From Balanoglossus misakiensis (lineage: Eukaryota > Hemichordata), in NCBI GenBank assembly GCA_040954595.2, contig CM082580.2, positions 11,656,001 to 11,720,000 on the forward strand: DNA of 64,000 bases, in the 5' to 3' direction. Below are positions 60,315 to 64,000 of the stretch, piece after piece. Position 1 is the stretch's first letter. Each line of letters opens with the position of its first letter. The position numbers and the translations under genes were made by a program. The notes beneath the pieces are model-generated. The model saw nothing but the letters and a program-made list of their open reading frames with translations, was not told where the DNA came from and did not search any database.

Positions 60315-63300
60315 ATGACTAGCAGACGATTTATGTACTGTAAAGTGGTTCTTGCCACGTCCATGGTGTGGTTCCTCTTCGATGTCATGTTGTTGCTGTA
60401 TTACAGTGAGTGTAGCAGCCTTAGTGGCAGGTCAGCGTGTAATGATGAAAATGGTGGGCCTATGCCTGGAGCACCAAAAAACAGAAAAGGTAAAGTCATA
60501 TCACCTAAACAGGGGACTACTGTTTCTTTTTTTCAGGATTAATAATTGAGAAATCTGATGGCAAGATTTGGAGTCACTTTCATTGAAAGTTATTTCTATA
60601 TGAAAGTTATTCTGTTTATTGAAATGTGAAGATGATGGTCCCAGTCCCTGCGAGGTTGCCTTTGTATGACAGATGTGCTATGACGCATACAAATGTTGTT
60701 AAGCAAAAAAAGCTATTATTGCTTTCAAATTTTTGAATAAAGTTGTTCCAATTACTTGGCTGGAAGTACGTTGCCCTGGTGATCATTCAAGCAAATTGGT
60801 GTAGAAAGTTATTTTTAGATATACACTAAGTGATTATGTTGAGAGACAAAAGGCAACATTTCCGATCACCAACGCATTTACATGTATTGCGTTTGTTGAG
60901 GTTTTAATTTAATACCATTCATCCATCCATCATATGTGCATTCTGATCAAATTGAATCGTTGAGAAAGAAATGATGAGCTGGTTGCCTAGCAACACCTGG
61001 CGAGAAGAAATGGTAAATTGTATAATGACATACTTTCAGTGAAAATCCAACATAAGATTGCCCATTATTCTTCAGATGGCCACCCTTGAATGTCTGGATT
61101 TGCATACATAGTGTGGACTAGATCTCAGACAGTATACATGTACAGTGTAGTGTGTGCTCTGTGAGATTGTTGAAATACATGATGTGAAAATTGTGTACTT
61201 GTGCATGAAACGCCTCTAAAATTACTCCCTTTCTGAACATATATTTACAAAGTAGACTGAATTATTTCAGTTTTCACAGGGAATGTGGAAAAACAGACTT
61301 TGGAGCCAACTGATATGATAGGTATTACATGATCTATGCAAAGTCATGTCCTAACAGAAGTACGAGTTTTTCAATTTTCAAAATTTCATGGTATAGTGAC
61401 GTTCATCATGTAGATAGATTTGTGTTTACCGTGTAGTACAGTACCTGCACATGTATGTGTTTTTATAACTCGTACCTTTGTCTCGGGCAGTTCGACATCC
61501 AGCATGGGCCGGGCCACTTAATGTTTTATTATGGATTAAATTGCATTGTAAATTGAATGTATTGGGTAATCGGAGAAGTCTTGCAGGGTAATAAGATAGT
61601 ATGTGTTGGACAGCTGCTCCCCTATCGTGTTCAGTATTATTTTTTTTTGTAGTTTGATTGCTCTTATTATCTGACTTTTGGGTTTTGATACGTGTAAATG
61701 TCTGGAAATCTTTGGTCATCATCTTTCTGTCTTGGCATCTATCAACATAGTTTTTCCAAATTATGGGCAATGGTTTTCTCGGATGTTTTCAATACATTGC
61801 ACTACATATGAGCATGATGTGTGCAGAAGTGTATGGCTTTCATTGCAAAGAGTCTTTCCTGTTGCAAGATGATGAGATCTTTCTCGTTTGAAACAGTGAG
61901 AATTTCACAAGACTACATGTAGCTTTATGTGACTTGAATCACTTTTTCATCTCGTGCTATGTGCATTTCTGAACATGAATGTGACTCTCAGATGTCCTGG
62001 TTCTCAATGATTTATTTCCCACATCTTTTATTTTGATGATTTTCATCTTATCATTTCAGACACCCCGTCGTTTGATCCCAATGCTCCGGGAGAGATGGGC
62101 AAAGCTGTCATAATTCCGCCAGAAGATGATTTACTCAAGAGAGAGATGTTTAAAGTCAATCAATTTAATCTTTTAGCTAGCAATAAAATATCTGTTAACA
62201 GAAGCTTACCAGACGTGAGAATGGATGGGTGAGTAGAACTTATCATAAAAACAGTTCTATGACAGGAGATATATGCACTTGATTGAATCTCAAAATCCCA
62301 CACGTCAACATTTTGTGATTGCCTGTGGCTCTTGCGTTGCTTTCAGTCAAGATTTGTGCAATGGTTTTCTTTTTAAGGAAAATGGCGACAGCATTTTTCC
62401 CCCCATGGAATTGCTGGTGATTATTTTTACAGAAAACTCAGTGTCGGGTCTACAAACACGATTCTAATTTAGTCTGCATTCAACCTAACATTTAATCCTT
62501 CAGTTGCCACACAAGCGATTTGGAAAGCAAATGTCTAATTGTACATTAGCGTGTATGTTCTCAGGATTAGGTCGGTCTAAAACCATGCATCGTTTTTTCA
62601 GAAAGCCATCATAATTACTCAAACAAATGAACCCTCACTCCTGGTCCTAGTTTAATAGCTCAATTACTTACATGCTGTAACGTGTTCATTTGGAGAGTCA
62701 GGCAGCGATTTGTCTGAAATACACAGTGCTTTGGTGGTCAGGTCACAATAAAATGAGAATATAATATGTTAGTACTGCCATAGAGTGTTATAACACAGAC
62801 GCTTTGAAATATTTTTAAAATTGTCATAATGGCTATATTTCTTTATTTATTGAAACACCATGGACATGGATATTGCTGAAATGCACATGCATATTTCTCG
62901 TTACAACTAGGGCATTTGTTCTTTTTCCTAGATGCAAAAAGAAGACGTATCCTCCAGCTAGTCAGCTCCCCACGACAAGTGTCATCATAGTTTTTCATAA
63001 TGAAGCTTGGAGTACTCTTACAAGAAACATACATAGTATTATAAACAGGTCTCCCAGAGCACTTCTGGAAGAAATTATTCTGGTTGATGATGCCAGTGAG
63101 AGAGGTAAAAGTCAAGTCAATATTCTTCTTTTTATTGTGATCATCTAATGGCGTAGTTTCCTTTTACAACTCTCTCACAGTCCCTAGCCTAGAGTTATCT
63201 TCATGGGCCCAATTCTCATCAGGCACATAAAAACCACATGCTGCATCATCCGCTTGCACAGGTCATTGGCAAGACCTTGACAGGCCAAGATGCTTGTGCT

Positions 63301-63856
63301 GCGAATCAAAAGTTTTTATAGTCTTTTAAGGGCTCCATAAAATTCCTGTAATTTGATGTAATTTGATTTGTGGGAGTGGCACTTCTTGAACTGAGATATT
63401 TACTAGTGAGGACCGCCTGTTATGTTTTATTAGTGTTCATATAATTCTGCAGCCATTACATTTAGTCTCAAGATTTGATTTATACCATGGCCTTTTTTAT
63501 AACCCTTAATAAAGTCAAGTTTTTCAGCATTTTACTATGAGAGCCAAATTTGTTACTGACTCACCTCCCCTTCCCTCAAAAAATTTGGCCCTCGGAAGCG
63601 ACAATGATGAAACCAACAGTGTTTTAATCCTGTTTGCCCCCATGCCAGATTTCCTTGGCAAAGAGCTGGAAGATTACGTCAAGAAGCTGCCTGTGCGGGT
63701 GCGCGTGGAACGGATGGAGAAACGAAGCGGTTTGATTCGAGCCCGGTTACGAGGAGCCAGTGTCTCCACGGGACAGGTCCTTACATTTCTAGATGCGCAC
63801 TGCGAGTGTACAATTGGATGGTTGGAGCCACTTCTGGCCAGAATAGCAGCAGACAG
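60315..63856 (+). CDS. GALNT1: GALNT1/13-type polypeptide N-acetylgalactosaminyltransferase, 5' part (GALNT-C)
   Basis: Exons seen: 60315-60489, 61280-61321, 62060-62228, 62932-63104, 63649-63856. They encode 255 residues and two bases of the next codon, after which the gene runs off the window. The N-terminus, with [12 protein letters not shown] followed by LLLYYSEC, closely matches the membrane anchor of GALNT1/GALNT13. The stem is short, then GEMGKAV, RSLPDVR, FHNEAW, VDDASER, Asp235-Ala-His237 (DxH site, in the usual DAHCECT) and WLEPLLARI follow. The second half of the catalytic domain and the lectin domain are not in the window. This is the most canonical of the three GALNT genes here and is likely to be active. 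Confidence 0.93.
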
Positions 63857-64000
63857 GTTAGTCTATGAGTGTCCCAGCATTCGATCATTGACATCCATAC
63901 ACAGTAGCCTGGGAATGAATGATAACATTAGAACAGAGCAAACTTGGGGTTCTGGTGCTTGCTGGCGAAAGTGACTGTTTTCTATCTGAAAAAAAATGTT

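Noticed and set aside
1-64000. tRNA, rRNA, retroelement or viral genes
   Set aside because: None could be recognised by eye on either strand; a profile search would be needed to exclude small or decayed ones.

Overview
The window is intron-rich invertebrate animal DNA. Coding exons are short, most introns begin GT and end AG, the DNA is AT-rich, and 3' UTRs carry AATAAA-type signals. Nothing bacterial was seen. A DNMT3 gene rules out lineages that have lost it, such as flies and most nematodes. Gene repertoire, moderate intron sizes and frequent ACATGTA-rich DNA suggest a marine deuterostome or lophotrochozoan; the species cannot be named from sequence alone. All gene models were built by eye from splice sites, reading-frame phase and family resemblance, and each complete model keeps one open frame from ATG to stop.

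Layout, left to right: PNKD (minus, 896-4729), a mitochondrial/membrane-type metallo-beta-lactamase hydrolase; a DNMT3-family protein (minus, 5914-12244) with PWWP, ADD and methyltransferase regions; a plexin-domain-containing receptor of the PLXDC/TEM7 family (plus, 13964-23609); a TBC1D9-type Rab GTPase-activating protein (plus, 26182-38023); and three polypeptide N-acetylgalactosaminyltransferase genes: GALNT-A (minus, 40031-46019), GALNT-B (plus, 48461-53013) and the 5' part of GALNT-C, a GALNT1/13 type (plus, 60315 to beyond the window edge). DNMT3/PLXDC and GALNT-A/GALNT-B are head-to-head pairs. TBC1D9 and GALNT-A converge, with poly(A) signals about 250 bp apart.

The genes do not form one pathway, except that the three GALNTs all start mucin-type O-glycosylation in the Golgi and look like a local paralogue cluster that has diverged. 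GALNT-C is canonical. GALNT-B has a very long Gln/Pro-rich stem. GALNT-A has a changed HNEAW motif and a microsatellite that creates a second, in-frame splice donor.

The most unusual gene is DNMT3. Its chromatin-reading domains look intact and the catalytic Pro-Cys-Asn and Glu-Asn-Val motifs remain. Several residues that hold the methyl donor in human DNMT3A are changed, and about 52 residues covering the target-recognition region cannot be found. It could be a reader or cofactor rather than an active methylase. Other items are a 94-bp inverted-repeat element family, an 18-nt candidate micro-exon in TBC1D9, and a GC-AG intron in DNMT3.
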